Below, piece by piece: positions 53,660 through 62,463 of a DNA stretch of 64,000 nt. The notes below the pieces were generated by a model that saw only the letters and a list, made by a program, of their open reading frames with translations, was not told the origin of the DNA and searched no databases. The first letter of the stretch is position 1. Each line of letters begins with the position of its first letter. Source of the DNA: Nocardioides euryhalodurans. Lineage in GTDB: Bacteria > Actinomycetota > Actinomycetes > Propionibacteriales > Nocardioidaceae. Location: assembly GCF_004564375.1 (NCBI RefSeq), contig NZ_CP038267.1, positions 1,800,501-1,864,500 on the forward strand. Reading direction: 5' to 3'. A program made the translations under genes and the position numbers.

Positions 53660-54529
53660 GTGTCCCTCGGTAGCACCTCCCCCCAGTCCCCCGCCTCCCA
53701 CGACCTCGTCACCAGCCACATCGCGCTGGTCGGCCACGTGGTCCGCGAGACGATGTCGCGCGTCCCCGGCCACGTCAGCCGTGACGACCTGACCTCGGCC
53801 GGCCTCACCGCCCTGGTGCAGGCGGGCCGCGGGTTCGACCCCGACCTCGGGGTGCCGTTCGCGCGCTACGCGTCGACGCGGATCCGAGGTGCGGTCCTCG
53901 ACGAGCTGCGCAGCGTCGACTGGGCCTCCCGCTCCGTGCGCCGGCGCGCCCGGGACATCGAGGAGACCCGGACCCGGCTGGCGCACTCCCTGGGCAGGGT
54001 CCCCGACGACGCCCAGGTCGCCAGCGCGCTCGGCCTCGAGCCGGCGGAGGTCACGGCGAACGCCGACGACATCGCCCGCGCCCAGGTCCTGTCGCTGCAG
54101 GGCGGCACGGACGAGTCGTCGTACGCCGACTCCCTCGTCTCCACCGCGCCCTCCCCCGAGCAGGTGCTCGAGCACCAGGAGCGCCTCACCTACCTCTCCG
54201 AGGCCGTCGCCGAGCTGCCCGAGCGGCTCCGCACGGTCGTGGAGGGCTACTTCCTCGCAGAGCGGCCGATGGCCGAGATCGCCGAGGAGCTGGGGGTCAC
54301 CGAGTCGCGGGTGTCCCAGCTGCGCGCCGAGGCGATGGTGCTGCTCAAGGACGCCCTCAACTCCCAGCTCGACCCCGAGCAGGTCGCCGCACCCGCACGC
54401 CCGGGCGGCGTGGCGGCCCGGCGGCGCGAGGCGTACTTCGCCGCCGTCGCGGCCCGGCACGCCAGTGGTGGCGTGGCGGCGGTCGCCGCCGAGCACGCCG
54501 CCGGCGGTCGGGTCCGGACCAGCGCCTGA
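53660..54529 (+). CDS. fliA: Flagellar sigma factor FliA (sigma-28/WhiG type)
   Basis: A 289-residue sigma factor with region 2 (LTSAGLTALVQAGRGFDPDL, FARYASTRIRGAVLDELR), region 3 (LAHSLGRVPDDAQVASALGL) and region 4 (LPERLRTVVEGYFLAERPMA, ELGVTESRVSQLRAEAM). It should transcribe late genes such as flagellin. GTG at 53660; no strong ribosome site is seen. The C-terminal Ala/Arg tail of about 45 residues is unusual. No FlgM anti-sigma gene is seen in the window. Confidence 0.92.
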   Translation: MSLGSTSPQSPASHDLVTSHIALVGHVVRETMSRVPGHVSRDDLTSAGLTALVQAGRGFDPDLGVPFARYASTRIRGAVLDELRSVDWASRSVRRRARDIEETRTRLAHSLGRVPDDAQVASALGLEPAEVTANADDIARAQVLSLQGGTDESSYADSLVSTAPSPEQVLEHQERLTYLSEAVAELPERLRTVVEGYFLAERPMAEIAEELGVTESRVSQLRAEAMVLLKDALNSQLDPEQVAAPARPGGVAARRREAYFAAVAARHASGGVAAVAAEHAAGGRVRTSA

Positions 54530-54594
54530 CCCGGCGCCGAAAAGTTTGGCGCGGACTCCTCATGCTGCCGCGTCGCCCGCCGATCACCTCCTCG

Positions 54595-54643
54595 ACGGAG
54601 TCCACGGACGGACTCCAGCAGGTGATCCAGAATCCAGGAAGGA
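54595..54643 (+). promoter_or_regulatory. Candidate CsrA-binding sites in the flagellin leader
   Basis: GGAGTCC (54597-54603) and GGACTCC (54610-54616) form a stem whose 6-base loop is ACGGAC, placing GGA in the loop. A second site, AAGGA (54639-54643), overlaps the Shine-Dalgarno of the flagellin ATG at 54650, 33 bases further on. This two-site layout is known for CsrA repression of hag in Bacillus, and csrA and fliW are present here. Confidence 0.65.
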
Positions 54644-54649
54644 ACTATC

Positions 54650-55813
54650 ATGGGTCTTCGTATCAACCAGAACATCGACGCCCTCAACTCGTACCGCAAC
54701 CTGTCGGTCACGCAGGGCCAGATGTCGAAGTCGCTCGAGAAGCTGTCCAGCGGCTTCCGTATCAACCGCGCCGCTGACGACGCTGCCGGTCTCGCCATCT
54801 CCGAGGGCCTGCGCTCGCAGGTCGGTGGCCTCAAGGTCGCCGTCCGCAACGCGCAGGACGGCATCTCGGTCGTGCAGACCACGGAAGGGGCCCTCACCGA
54901 GGTCCACTCCATCCTGCAGCGCCTGCGCGACCTGGGCGTCCAGGCCGCCAACGACAGCAACAACAGCGAGGCCCGGGCCAACATCGAGACCGAGGCCACG
55001 CAGCTGGTCGAGGAGCTCGACCGGGTCGGCAAGTCGACCAACTTCAACGGGACCAACCTGCTCGACGGCACCGCCGGCAGCCTCGCCTTCCAGGTGGGCG
55101 CGGACGGCGACGCCAACAGCCGGATCTCGGTCGACCTGTCGGGTGCCAACGTCAGCAGCATCGCGCAGGACCTGACGACCGGCTCCCTCGCCACCACGGG
55201 GACGACCTGGGACGTCGACTCCGCCACCCTCGCCGCCGGCAACTACACCTTCAGCTCGGACTCGGGCAACGGTGTGACCAAGGACGTCGTCGTGAACCTC
55301 GCGGCGGCCCCGACCACGGTGCAGGGTCTGGCCGACGCCCTGAAGGCTGACGATAACTTCGCTCAGAACTTCTCGGTCCAGGTCGTGAAGGACGCCGACG
55401 GTGCCGCGACCGGCATCTCGGTGAAGGCGCTCGACGGTGGGACGGTGGCCGCGGCCAACCCGAACGCCGCTGCCTTCAGCAACGGCACCGCTGGCGTGAC
55501 CAGCCCGACCGGTCTGGACTTCTCGTCCGCGGACGCGGCCCAGGCCTCGGTGGAGCTGCTGGACAGCAAGATCGCCGACATCTCCACCGCTCGCGCCAAC
55601 CTGGGTGCCTACCAGAACCGGTTCGAGCACACCATCGCCAACCTCAACGTGGCCGTCGAGAACCTGTCGGCCTCCGAGAGCCGGATCCGTGACACGGACA
55701 TGGCGCAGGAGATGATGTCCTTCACCCGGGCGCAGATCCTGTCGCAGGCCGGTACCGCGATGCTCGCCCAGGCGAACCAGGCGCCCCAGAGCGTCCTGTC
55801 GCTCCTGCGCTGA
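54650..55813 (+). CDS. fliC: Flagellin
   Basis: A 387-residue filament subunit. The N-terminal D0/D1 helices (MGLRINQNIDALNSYRNLSV, SSGFRINRAADDAAGLAISE) and the C-terminal D1/D0 helices (NRFEHTIANLNVAVENLSAS, QAGTAMLAQANQAPQSVLSL) are canonical. The middle domain is short and Ser/Thr/Ala rich. The 120-base leader contains CsrA sites. A GCCGAAAA at 54536 could be a degenerate sigma-28 -10, but it lies in a hairpin. Confidence 0.96.
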   Translation: MGLRINQNIDALNSYRNLSVTQGQMSKSLEKLSSGFRINRAADDAAGLAISEGLRSQVGGLKVAVRNAQDGISVVQTTEGALTEVHSILQRLRDLGVQAANDSNNSEARANIETEATQLVEELDRVGKSTNFNGTNLLDGTAGSLAFQVGADGDANSRISVDLSGANVSSIAQDLTTGSLATTGTTWDVDSATLAAGNYTFSSDSGNGVTKDVVVNLAAAPTTVQGLADALKADDNFAQNFSVQVVKDADGAATGISVKALDGGTVAAANPNAAAFSNGTAGVTSPTGLDFSSADAAQASVELLDSKIADISTARANLGAYQNRFEHTIANLNVAVENLSASESRIRDTDMAQEMMSFTRAQILSQAGTAMLAQANQAPQSVLSLLR

Positions 55814-55905
55814 GCGGACTGAGTACCACCAACCCCTGAGGACCGCCGGGTGGGTCTTGTCCCCACTCGACCCACCCGGTGGTCCCGGATCCCGAGGGAG
55901 GACCC

Positions 55906-57246
55906 ATGAGCGGCGCCGCCAGCATCAGCGGGCTCGCCAGCGGGCTGGACACCGCGACGATCATCGACCAGCTCATGCAGCTGGAAGCGGTCCCGCAGGC
56001 CCGGCTCCGCAGCCGGGTCAGCAGCGAGCAGCTCGTCGTCAACGCGCTGCAGACCCTCAACGCCAAGGTCGCCTCCCTCACCACGAAGGCCGCCGACCTG
56101 GCCAAGGCCTCCGCGTGGTCCCCCGTGACCGCCACCTCCTCCAACACCGGCGTGAGCATCGCCACCAGCAGCGCCGCGGGCCCGGTCTCCTTCTCGGTCA
56201 GGGTCGACCGGACCTCGGCCAGCCACCGCCTGGAGCTCACGGACGCCGCCGCCCTCGACGAAGCCGGCTCCGTCCCCTCGACGGTGCGGCTCGACCGCCT
56301 CGACGGCACCACGTCCCTCGACCTCACCACCGACGGCACCCTGCAGGGCCTGGTCGATGCGATCAACGCCCCCGCCAACGCCACCGGGCTCCACGCCACC
56401 ACCGTCAAGGTCGGCGAGGGCTCGTACCGCCTCCTGGTCGAGTCGACCTCGACCGGTGCGGCCAGCGACTTCACGCTCGCGGACGCCGGCGACGGCTCCC
56501 CCGTCCTGGGTGGCGCCACCGTTCGCGCCGGTCGCGACGCGCAGATCACCCTCGGCGACTCCATCGTCGTGACGTCGGCGAGCAACACCTTCACCGACGT
56601 CGTGACCGGCGTGAGCCTCACCCTCGCCGCGGACGCGACCGGCACCTCCGAGATCGCAGTGCGCCGCGACACCAACGCCCTCACCAGCCAGGTGCAGGGC
56701 ATGGTCGACGCCGTCAACAACGTGCTGGCCGACATCGACAGCCTGACGGGCTACAACGCCACGACGAAGGCGAGCGGACTGCTCGCCGGCGACACGAACG
56801 CCCGCTCGTTGAGGAGCGCGCTCCTCGAGACCGTGTTCCCCGCCGACGGCAGCAGCCTCGCCGGCCTCGGCGTCCAGACCGACCGCACGGGCAAGCTGGT
56901 CTTCGACGCCACCACCTTCAAGGAGGCCTACGCCGCCGACCCCGCCGGGGCGCAGGCGCGCTTCACGACCACCGAGGAGGGCTTCGCGAGCCGTCTCCAC
57001 GCCGTGGCGAAGGGCGCCAGCGACAAGATCGACGGAACCCTCACCACGGCGGTCACCGGACGCAACGACGCCATCAGGCGCCTCAACGACAGCATCGACG
57101 CCTGGGACCAGCGCCTCGAGCTGCGCCGCAGCTCCCTGACGCGGCAGTTCACCGCCCTGGAGACGGCGCTCAGCCAGATGTCGAGCCAGTCCTCGTGGCT
57201 GGCCGGACAGATCAACAGCCTGCCCAGCACGGGCTCGGGAAGCTAA
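55906..57246 (+). CDS. fliD: Flagellar hook-associated protein 2 (filament cap)
   Basis: A 446-residue FliD with the N-terminal ISGLASGLDTATIIDQLMQLE and the C-terminal helices RRLNDSIDAWDQRLELRRSS with FTALETALSQMSSQSSWLAG. It caps the filament and aids flagellin folding. ATG at 55906 follows GAGGGAGGA; an upstream ATG at 55879 lacks this. FliS follows after 13 bases. Confidence 0.95.
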   Translation: MSGAASISGLASGLDTATIIDQLMQLEAVPQARLRSRVSSEQLVVNALQTLNAKVASLTTKAADLAKASAWSPVTATSSNTGVSIATSSAAGPVSFSVRVDRTSASHRLELTDAAALDEAGSVPSTVRLDRLDGTTSLDLTTDGTLQGLVDAINAPANATGLHATTVKVGEGSYRLLVESTSTGAASDFTLADAGDGSPVLGGATVRAGRDAQITLGDSIVVTSASNTFTDVVTGVSLTLAADATGTSEIAVRRDTNALTSQVQGMVDAVNNVLADIDSLTGYNATTKASGLLAGDTNARSLRSALLETVFPADGSSLAGLGVQTDRTGKLVFDATTFKEAYAADPAGAQARFTTTEEGFASRLHAVAKGASDKIDGTLTTAVTGRNDAIRRLNDSIDAWDQRLELRRSSLTRQFTALETALSQMSSQSSWLAGQINSLPSTGSGS

Positions 57247-57259
57247 GGAAGGCACCCAC

Positions 57260-57643
57260 ATGATGCCCATCGCTCGCACCGCCTACCTGGAGGCAGCCGT
57301 CCAGACGGCCAGCCCTGCCCGGCTGCTCGTCATGCTCATGGAGCGGCTCGTCCTCGACTGCCGACGCGCCCAGGACGCCCAGCAGGCCGGCGACCACGCC
57401 CAGGCCCACGTCCAGCTCGTCCACGCCCAGGACATCGTCGCCGAGCTGCGCGGCACGCTCCGCAAGGACGCCTGGGAGGGCGCTGCCGGCCTCGACGCCC
57501 TGTACGGCCACCTGCAGGTGCGCCTCGTCGACGCCAACGTCGGCCGCGACGCGGCCGTCACCGCCCACTGCCTCGAGCTGGCCGAGGGCCTGGCCGAGAC
57601 CTGGCGCGAGGCCGCGCTGCGGTCCGCCGCCGTGGGTGCCTGA
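57260..57643 (+). CDS. fliS: Flagellin export chaperone FliS
   Basis: A 127-residue four-helix protein beginning ARTAYLEAAVQTASPARLLV, with LMERLVLDCRRAQ, the pattern of FliS. It binds flagellin's C-terminus before export. RBS AAGGAAGG; ATG 57260 or 57263. It overlaps nothing; the next gene begins four bases after the stop. Confidence 0.92.
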   Translation: MMPIARTAYLEAAVQTASPARLLVMLMERLVLDCRRAQDAQQAGDHAQAHVQLVHAQDIVAELRGTLRKDAWEGAAGLDALYGHLQVRLVDANVGRDAAVTAHCLELAEGLAETWREAALRSAAVGA

Positions 57644-57646
57644 GCC

Positions 57647-57964
57647 GTGCGCGACGACCACCTCGCCTGGGCGGAGGTCCTCGACCAGCTCGAGCGGGAC
57701 GCCGAGATGATGGAGCGCCTGGCCAGGTCGGACGCTCCCGAGGCCGGCTTCCAGCCGGCTCCGTGGGAGCCGCCGGCCATCCGGGGACCGCTGCCCGACG
57801 AGCTGCTGGACCGTGCCCGGGAGGTCCAGCGGCGGCAGGACGCGGCCCGGGCCGCCCTGACCGAGGCGCTCGCCGCCGTGCGTGACCGCCAGCGGCTCTC
57901 GCGACGGCCGGCTGCCCTGCCGGTGACGCCCGCGCGCCCGGCGTACGTCGACATCTCCGCCTGA
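57647..57964 (+). CDS. Small helical protein in FliT position
   Basis: A 105-residue, charged, helical protein (HLAWAEVLDQLERDAEMMER, DRAREVQRRQDAARAALTEA). It stands after fliS, where FliT chaperones usually lie, and its helix-turn-helix layout fits, but sequence alone does not prove FliT. GTG start at 57647, four bases after fliS. Confidence 0.65.
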   Translation: MRDDHLAWAEVLDQLERDAEMMERLARSDAPEAGFQPAPWEPPAIRGPLPDELLDRAREVQRRQDAARAALTEALAAVRDRQRLSRRPAALPVTPARPAYVDISA

Positions 57965-58001
57965 CGGCCACCCCCGCCTGACCCGTCCGGGTGGTCCCGG
58001 T

Positions 58002-58017
58002 CGGGACGATGGTCCCG
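58002..58017. promoter_or_regulatory. 16-bp palindrome, shared flagellar motif (copy 2)
   Basis: CGGGACG-AT-GGTCCCG matches the motif at 53571-53586 in length, spacing and all but three bases (one arm mismatch and the centre). It overlaps a second palindrome, GTCCCG-GT-CGGGAC (57994-58007). It lies 130 bases before flgB, the first gene of the basal-body operon. Confidence 0.5.
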
Positions 58018-58146
58018 ACTGTGGGTCAGCCGAGCATTTCTCCAAGGGATTTCCTCAGTCGCCCTCCTCCGGGGCCGAACGGCATCGCGAGCAAGGACCG
58101 CTCACCCCCCTCGCCGACGGACCGGCATCCCCCTCGGAGGATTCCC

Positions 58147-58506
58147 GTGTCCCTGGCCATGCCCGATCCCGTGTCCGCGGTCCTGAGCTCTGCCCTCGAC
58201 GGCATCTCGCTGCGGCAGCGCGTCATCGCCGACAACATCGCGAACGTCGACACCCCCGGCTTCCGCGCCACCAGCGTCGACTTCGAGTCCTCGCTGGCCG
58301 CCGCCATCGACTCCGGTGAGATGCCGGCCGAGGGGATCGCGCCGAGCACGGCGCCGACCCAGACCCCGGTGGGGCCGAACGGCAACAACGTCGACCTGCG
58401 CAAGGAGTCGCTGGCCGCGATCCAGTCGCAGTTCCAGTACCAGGTGATGACCCGCGCGGTCTCGGACCGCTCCGCGCTCATCAAGACCGCCGCAGGTGCC
58501 GTCTGA
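58147..58506 (+). CDS. flgB: Flagellar basal-body rod protein FlgB
   Basis: A 119-residue proximal rod protein with [20 protein letters not shown] and the C-terminal [23 protein letters not shown] at 58147 is six bases after CGGAGG; the ATG at 58159 would lose this spacing. It starts the flgB-flgC-fliE-fliF-fliG-fliH-fliI-fliJ operon, whose genes overlap throughout. The 180 bases before it hold the palindromes near 58000. Confidence 0.93.
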   Translation: MSLAMPDPVSAVLSSALDGISLRQRVIADNIANVDTPGFRATSVDFESSLAAAIDSGEMPAEGIAPSTAPTQTPVGPNGNNVDLRKESLAAIQSQFQYQVMTRAVSDRSALIKTAAGAV

Positions 58507-58901
58507 TGGGCGCGTTCGACATGCTGCGCATCGCCAACACGAGCCTGGGCATGCACCAGACGTGGCTGGACTCGCTGGCGCACAACATCTCCAACGCCAA
58601 CACGATCACCTCGACCGACGAGCCGGCGTTCCAGCAGCAGATGGTGGTCGCCTCCTCGCGGGAGGACGGCGGCGTCGACGTCGACCGGATCGAGCTCGGC
58701 GACGCCGAGGGCCAGCTGCAGTACGCGCCGGACCACCCGCTCGCGGACGAGGACGGCATGGTCCGCGCCCCCGCGATGGACATGAGCGTGCAGATGACCT
58801 CCCTCATCCAGGCCCAGCGCGGCTTCCAGGCCTCGGTCCAGGTCACCAAGACCGCCCAGGACTCCTACTCCTCCGCCCTGCAGATCGGACGTGCCCAGTG
58901 A
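58506..58901 (+). CDS. flgC: Flagellar basal-body rod protein FlgC
   Basis: A 131-residue proximal rod protein. [20 protein letters not shown] and the C-terminal [20 protein letters not shown] are family marks. Its ATG overlaps the flgB stop (TGATG). The surface part is close to the usual length for FlgC. Confidence 0.93.
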   Translation: MGAFDMLRIANTSLGMHQTWLDSLAHNISNANTITSTDEPAFQQQMVVASSREDGGVDVDRIELGDAEGQLQYAPDHPLADEDGMVRAPAMDMSVQMTSLIQAQRGFQASVQVTKTAQDSYSSALQIGRAQ

Positions 58902-59221
58902 GTGTCTCCGGGATCGAGGCCGTCGGCTTCTCTCCGTACGTCGCACCGACCGTCGCTCCCCCCGCCACCTCGGGCGTCCAGGGGGCCGCCGGGGGTGGCC
59001 GGGAGTTCGGCGACATGGTCATCGACGGCATCGAGCGCCTCGAGGGCGTGCAGGACCACGCCGACCGGCTCGCCGTGCAGGCCGCGACGGGTGACCTGAG
59101 CGACATCCACGACTACACGCTCGCCGCGACGGAGGCCGACGTGACCACCAAGCTGACCGTGGCGGTCCGCAACAAGGCCCTCGAGGCGTTCACCGAGATC
59201 ATGCGGATGCAGGTCGGATGA
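58898..59221 (+). CDS. fliE: Flagellar hook-basal body complex protein FliE
   Basis: A 107-residue adapter between MS-ring and rod. The C-terminal half ([39 protein letters not shown]) is FliE-like; the N-terminus is Pro/Ala/Gly rich. GTG at 58898 overlaps the flgC stop (GTGA), and the end overlaps fliF. Confidence 0.93.
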   Translation: MSVSGIEAVGFSPYVAPTVAPPATSGVQGAAGGGREFGDMVIDGIERLEGVQDHADRLAVQAATGDLSDIHDYTLAATEADVTTKLTVAVRNKALEAFTEIMRMQVG

Positions 59222-60813
59222 AGGACAACCTGCGCCGGACGCTGGCGGGCTACCAGCGTTCCTTCGCGTCGTTCACGACCGGTCAGAAGGTCGTCGCCGT
59301 CGTCGGCACCGCAGCGCTGCTGCTCGCCGGCTTCATGGTCTTCCGCTGGGCCGCGGCGCCGAACTACGCCCCGCTCTTCAGCAGCCTGTCCTCCAGCGAC
59401 GCCTCGGCCGTCATCGAGCAGCTGGAGGCCGACGGCGTCCCCTACGAGATCACCGGTGGCGGCGGCACGATCATGGTGCCGCGCGACCAGGTGTACGCGA
59501 CCCGCATCTCCCTGAGCGGCGAGGGCCTGCCCAGCGACAGCGGCAAGGGCGGCTACGCGCTGCTCGACAACCAGGACATCTCGACGTCGCAGTTCAAGGA
59601 GCAGACCGACTTCAAGCGCGCGATGGAGGGCGAGCTCGCGACGACCATCGAGGCGATCGACAGCGTCGACACCGCGGTCGTCCACCTCGCCCTGCCGCCG
59701 GAGGAGGTCTTCGCCGACGAGCAGGACCCGGCGACGGCCTCGGTCCTCGTCGCCACCAGCCCGGGCGCGGACCTCCAGCCCGAGCAGGTCCAGGCGGTCG
59801 TCCACCTGGTCGCCTCCAGCATCGACGGCCTGGACCCCGACATGGTCACCGTCGCCGACTCGACCGGGCGCGTCCTCTCCACCAACGACGGCGCGGGCGG
59901 CGCAGCGAGCACCCGCTCGCAGCAGGTCGAGGACTACCAGGACGAGCTCAACGGCCGGATCCAGCAGATGCTCGACCGGGTCGTCGGCCCCGGCAACTCC
60001 ACCGTCCAGGTGACCGCCAACCTCGACTTCGACAAGAGCGTCACCGAGTCGACGACCTACGAGGCCGACGAGGACGACCCGCCGCTGTCGTCGCAGACGC
60101 AGTCCGAGACCTACTCGGGCGGCCAGCCCGGCGCCGGGGTCGGCGGGGTCGTCGGTCCCGAGGGCCAGATGGAGACCGGCGCGACCGACGGCTCGGGCAC
60201 CTACAGCCAGGAGTCGACCACCCGCGACAACGCGGTCGACACGGTCGTCGAGCACCGCGAGACCGCCCCCGGGAGCGTCGAGTCGCTCCACGCCGCGGTC
60301 GTCGTCGACGTCAACGCCCCCACCAAGGTCGACCCGGTCGAGGTCGAGGAGCTGGTCACCGCGGCGGTCGGCATCAACCCGCGCCGCGGCGACACGGTCG
60401 AGGTGTCCGCCCTCCCCTTCGACCGCACCGCCGAGGACGCCGCGGCTGCGGCGCTCGAGGAGGCGGCAGCCGACGAGGCCGGCTCGCAGCGGGCGGAGTG
60501 GATCCGCAACGGCGTGCTGATCCTGCTCGTGGCGCTGCTGGTGCTGGTCGTCTGGCTGCGCAGCCGCAAGCGGGCCAAGGCCCGTGTCCAGGCCACGACG
60601 TACGTCGTCGAGCAGCTGCGCCAGGACCAGGCCGAGCGGGCGGCGGTCGCCGCCTCCCGGCAGCGCATCGACACCTCGCCGGCCACCATGGCCCTGGAGC
60701 GCGCCGACCGCGATGCCGACGTGGAGGTCCGTGACGAGCTGGCCGCCCTGGTGGAGCGTCAGCCCGAGGAGGTCGCGGCCCTGCTCCGCGGCTGGCTGGT
60801 GGAGCGCCACTGA
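59218..60813 (+). CDS. fliF: Flagellar MS-ring protein FliF
   Basis: A 531-residue ring protein with two membrane helices (about 23-45 and near 430-450). Between them is the ring-building region ([60 protein letters not shown]). The C-terminal cytoplasmic tail binds FliG. It is the platform of rotor and export apparatus. ATG at 59218 overlaps fliE. Confidence 0.96.
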   Translation: MKDNLRRTLAGYQRSFASFTTGQKVVAVVGTAALLLAGFMVFRWAAAPNYAPLFSSLSSSDASAVIEQLEADGVPYEITGGGGTIMVPRDQVYATRISLSGEGLPSDSGKGGYALLDNQDISTSQFKEQTDFKRAMEGELATTIEAIDSVDTAVVHLALPPEEVFADEQDPATASVLVATSPGADLQPEQVQAVVHLVASSIDGLDPDMVTVADSTGRVLSTNDGAGGAASTRSQQVEDYQDELNGRIQQMLDRVVGPGNSTVQVTANLDFDKSVTESTTYEADEDDPPLSSQTQSETYSGGQPGAGVGGVVGPEGQMETGATDGSGTYSQESTTRDNAVDTVVEHRETAPGSVESLHAAVVVDVNAPTKVDPVEVEELVTAAVGINPRRGDTVEVSALPFDRTAEDAAAAALEEAAADEAGSQRAEWIRNGVLILLVALLVLVVWLRSRKRAKARVQATTYVVEQLRQDQAERAAVAASRQRIDTSPATMALERADRDADVEVRDELAALVERQPEEVAALLRGWLVERH

Positions 60814-61826
60814 TGACCGCCGTCATGACCACCACCGGGGCGCGCAAGGCCGCCATCGTCCTGATCCAGATGGGCCGCGAGCGCGCCGCGAGCGTGCTGG
60901 CCCACCTGGGCGAGGCCGAGGTCGAGCTGATCTCCGGCGAGATCGCCCAGCTCCAGACCGTGGCCCCGGCGGAGAGCCGGGACGTCCTCGACGAGTTCCA
61001 CCAGCTCTTCACGGCCCGGGCCCACATCGTCCGGGGCGGCCTGGAGTTCGCCGAGCACCTGCTCGAGCAGTCGCTCGGCAAGGAGCGGGCCGCGGAGGTC
61101 GTGCAGCGCCTCAACGCGATGGCCGTGCAGCTGCCGTTCCAGTTCCTGCACCGGGCGGACCCCGCCCAGCTCCGCTCCTTCATCGCGGACGAGCACCCGC
61201 AGGTGATCGCGCTGGTCCTCGCCCACATGACGCCCGAGAAGGCGTCGCTGGTGCTCTCCGGGCTGCCGTCCGAACAGCAGACCGAGGTGGCGCACCGGAT
61301 CGCGGTGATGGACCGGACCACCCCGGAGATCGTCCGCAACGTGGAGTCCATCCTGGAGCGGAAGCTCTCCTCGGTGCTCCAGCCGACGGAGGTCTCGCGG
61401 GTCGGTGGGCTGGACCCCCTCGTCAACATCATCAACCGCTCGGACCGCTCGACGGAGCGGCAGATCGTCGAGGGGCTCGAGTCGCTGGACGCCGCCCTCG
61501 CCGAGGAGGTCCGGAGCCGGATGTTCCTGTTCGAGGACGTCGTGCAGCTCGACGACCGTGCCGTGCAGCTGGTGCTGCGCCAGGTCGAGACCTCGGCCCT
61601 GGCGATGGCTCTCAAGGGCGTGGGCGAGCAGGTCCGCTCCAAGATCACCGGCAACCTGTCCGAGCGTGCTGCCGAGAACCTGATGGAGGAGGTCGAGCTC
61701 CTCGGGCCGGTCCGGCTCGCGCAGGTCGAGGAGGCCCAGCAGGCGATCATCCGGACCATCCGCTCGCTCGAGGAGAGCGGCGAGATCATGATCCGGCGAG
61801 GGAGCGACGATGAGTTCGTCGACTGA
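60813..61826 (+). CDS. fliG: Flagellar motor switch protein FliG
   Basis: A 337-residue switch protein with N-, middle and C-domains. ARKAAIVLIQMGRERAASVL, ADEHPQVIALVLAHMTPEKA (EHPQ motif) and FLFEDVVQLDDRAVQLVLRQ with the charged torque helix are present. ATG at 60813 overlaps the fliF stop (TGATG). Confidence 0.96.
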   Translation: MTAVMTTTGARKAAIVLIQMGRERAASVLAHLGEAEVELISGEIAQLQTVAPAESRDVLDEFHQLFTARAHIVRGGLEFAEHLLEQSLGKERAAEVVQRLNAMAVQLPFQFLHRADPAQLRSFIADEHPQVIALVLAHMTPEKASLVLSGLPSEQQTEVAHRIAVMDRTTPEIVRNVESILERKLSSVLQPTEVSRVGGLDPLVNIINRSDRSTERQIVEGLESLDAALAEEVRSRMFLFEDVVQLDDRAVQLVLRQVETSALAMALKGVGEQVRSKITGNLSERAAENLMEEVELLGPVRLAQVEEAQQAIIRTIRSLEESGEIMIRRGSDDEFVD

Positions 61827-62463
61827 GCCCGCCGTCGGGCTCACCCTCAAGGAGCTGCGGCCCGCGCACTGGACCCGCCTGGGCCAGGGCTCGGTCCAGG
61901 GCGACCAGGTCACCGAGCAGCTCCTCGACCGGCTCGCGGAGAGCACCCGCACGGCGGCCCGCTCGCAGGGGTACGCCGTCGGCTGGGCCGAGGGACGCCG
62001 CGAGGCCGAGGCCGCCGGCCGGACCGCGGTCGCCGCCGTCGAGGCGGAAGCAGCGGCCGAGGCGCAGCGACGCGAGGCAGAGCACCGGGCCGCCCTGGCG
62101 GCCCTCGAGGCTGCCGCGGAGCAGCTCCGCGCCCGGTTCGAGGAGACCTGCCGCGCCGTCGAGGCCCAGGCCGCCGACCTGGCGCTGGAGCTGACCGGCG
62201 CCCTCGTCGGCGAGGCCGCGGCGGAGGCCGGCAGCCACGCGGTCGTCCGAGCCCTGGCGGCGCTGCCCGCCGAGTCCGGCGTACTCGTCCGGCTCCACCC
62301 GGACGTCGCTGCCACGGCCGCCGGCGACCTGCGTGAGCGTGGCGTGACGGTGCTGCCCGACGGGGCGCTGTCGCACGCCGACGCCGTGGTCGAGACCGAC
62401 ACCGAGGTCGTCGACCTCCGGGTCGACACCGCCCTGGCCCGACTGCGGGGGGTCCTGTCATGA
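61810..62463 (+). CDS. fliH: Flagellar assembly protein FliH
   Basis: A 217-residue regulator of the FliI ATPase. A long Ala/Glu-rich coiled coil (about residues 50-120, AEGRREAEAAGRTAVAAVEA) is followed by a V-ATPase-E-like C-domain (LALELTGALVGEAA, VLVRLHPDVAATAAGDLRER). It overlaps fliG by 17 bases and fliI by 4. Confidence 0.88.
   Translation: MSSSTEPAVGLTLKELRPAHWTRLGQGSVQGDQVTEQLLDRLAESTRTAARSQGYAVGWAEGRREAEAAGRTAVAAVEAEAAAEAQRREAEHRAALAALEAAAEQLRARFEETCRAVEAQAADLALELTGALVGEAAAEAGSHAVVRALAALPAESGVLVRLHPDVAATAAGDLRERGVTVLPDGALSHADAVVETDTEVVDLRVDTALARLRGVLS

Noticed and set aside
54536..54543. GCCGAAAA as sigma-28 -10 box for flagellin
   Set aside because: No TAAA lies 15 bases upstream, and the bases form part of a GCGCC/GGCGC hairpin after fliA. 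Kept only as a remark.
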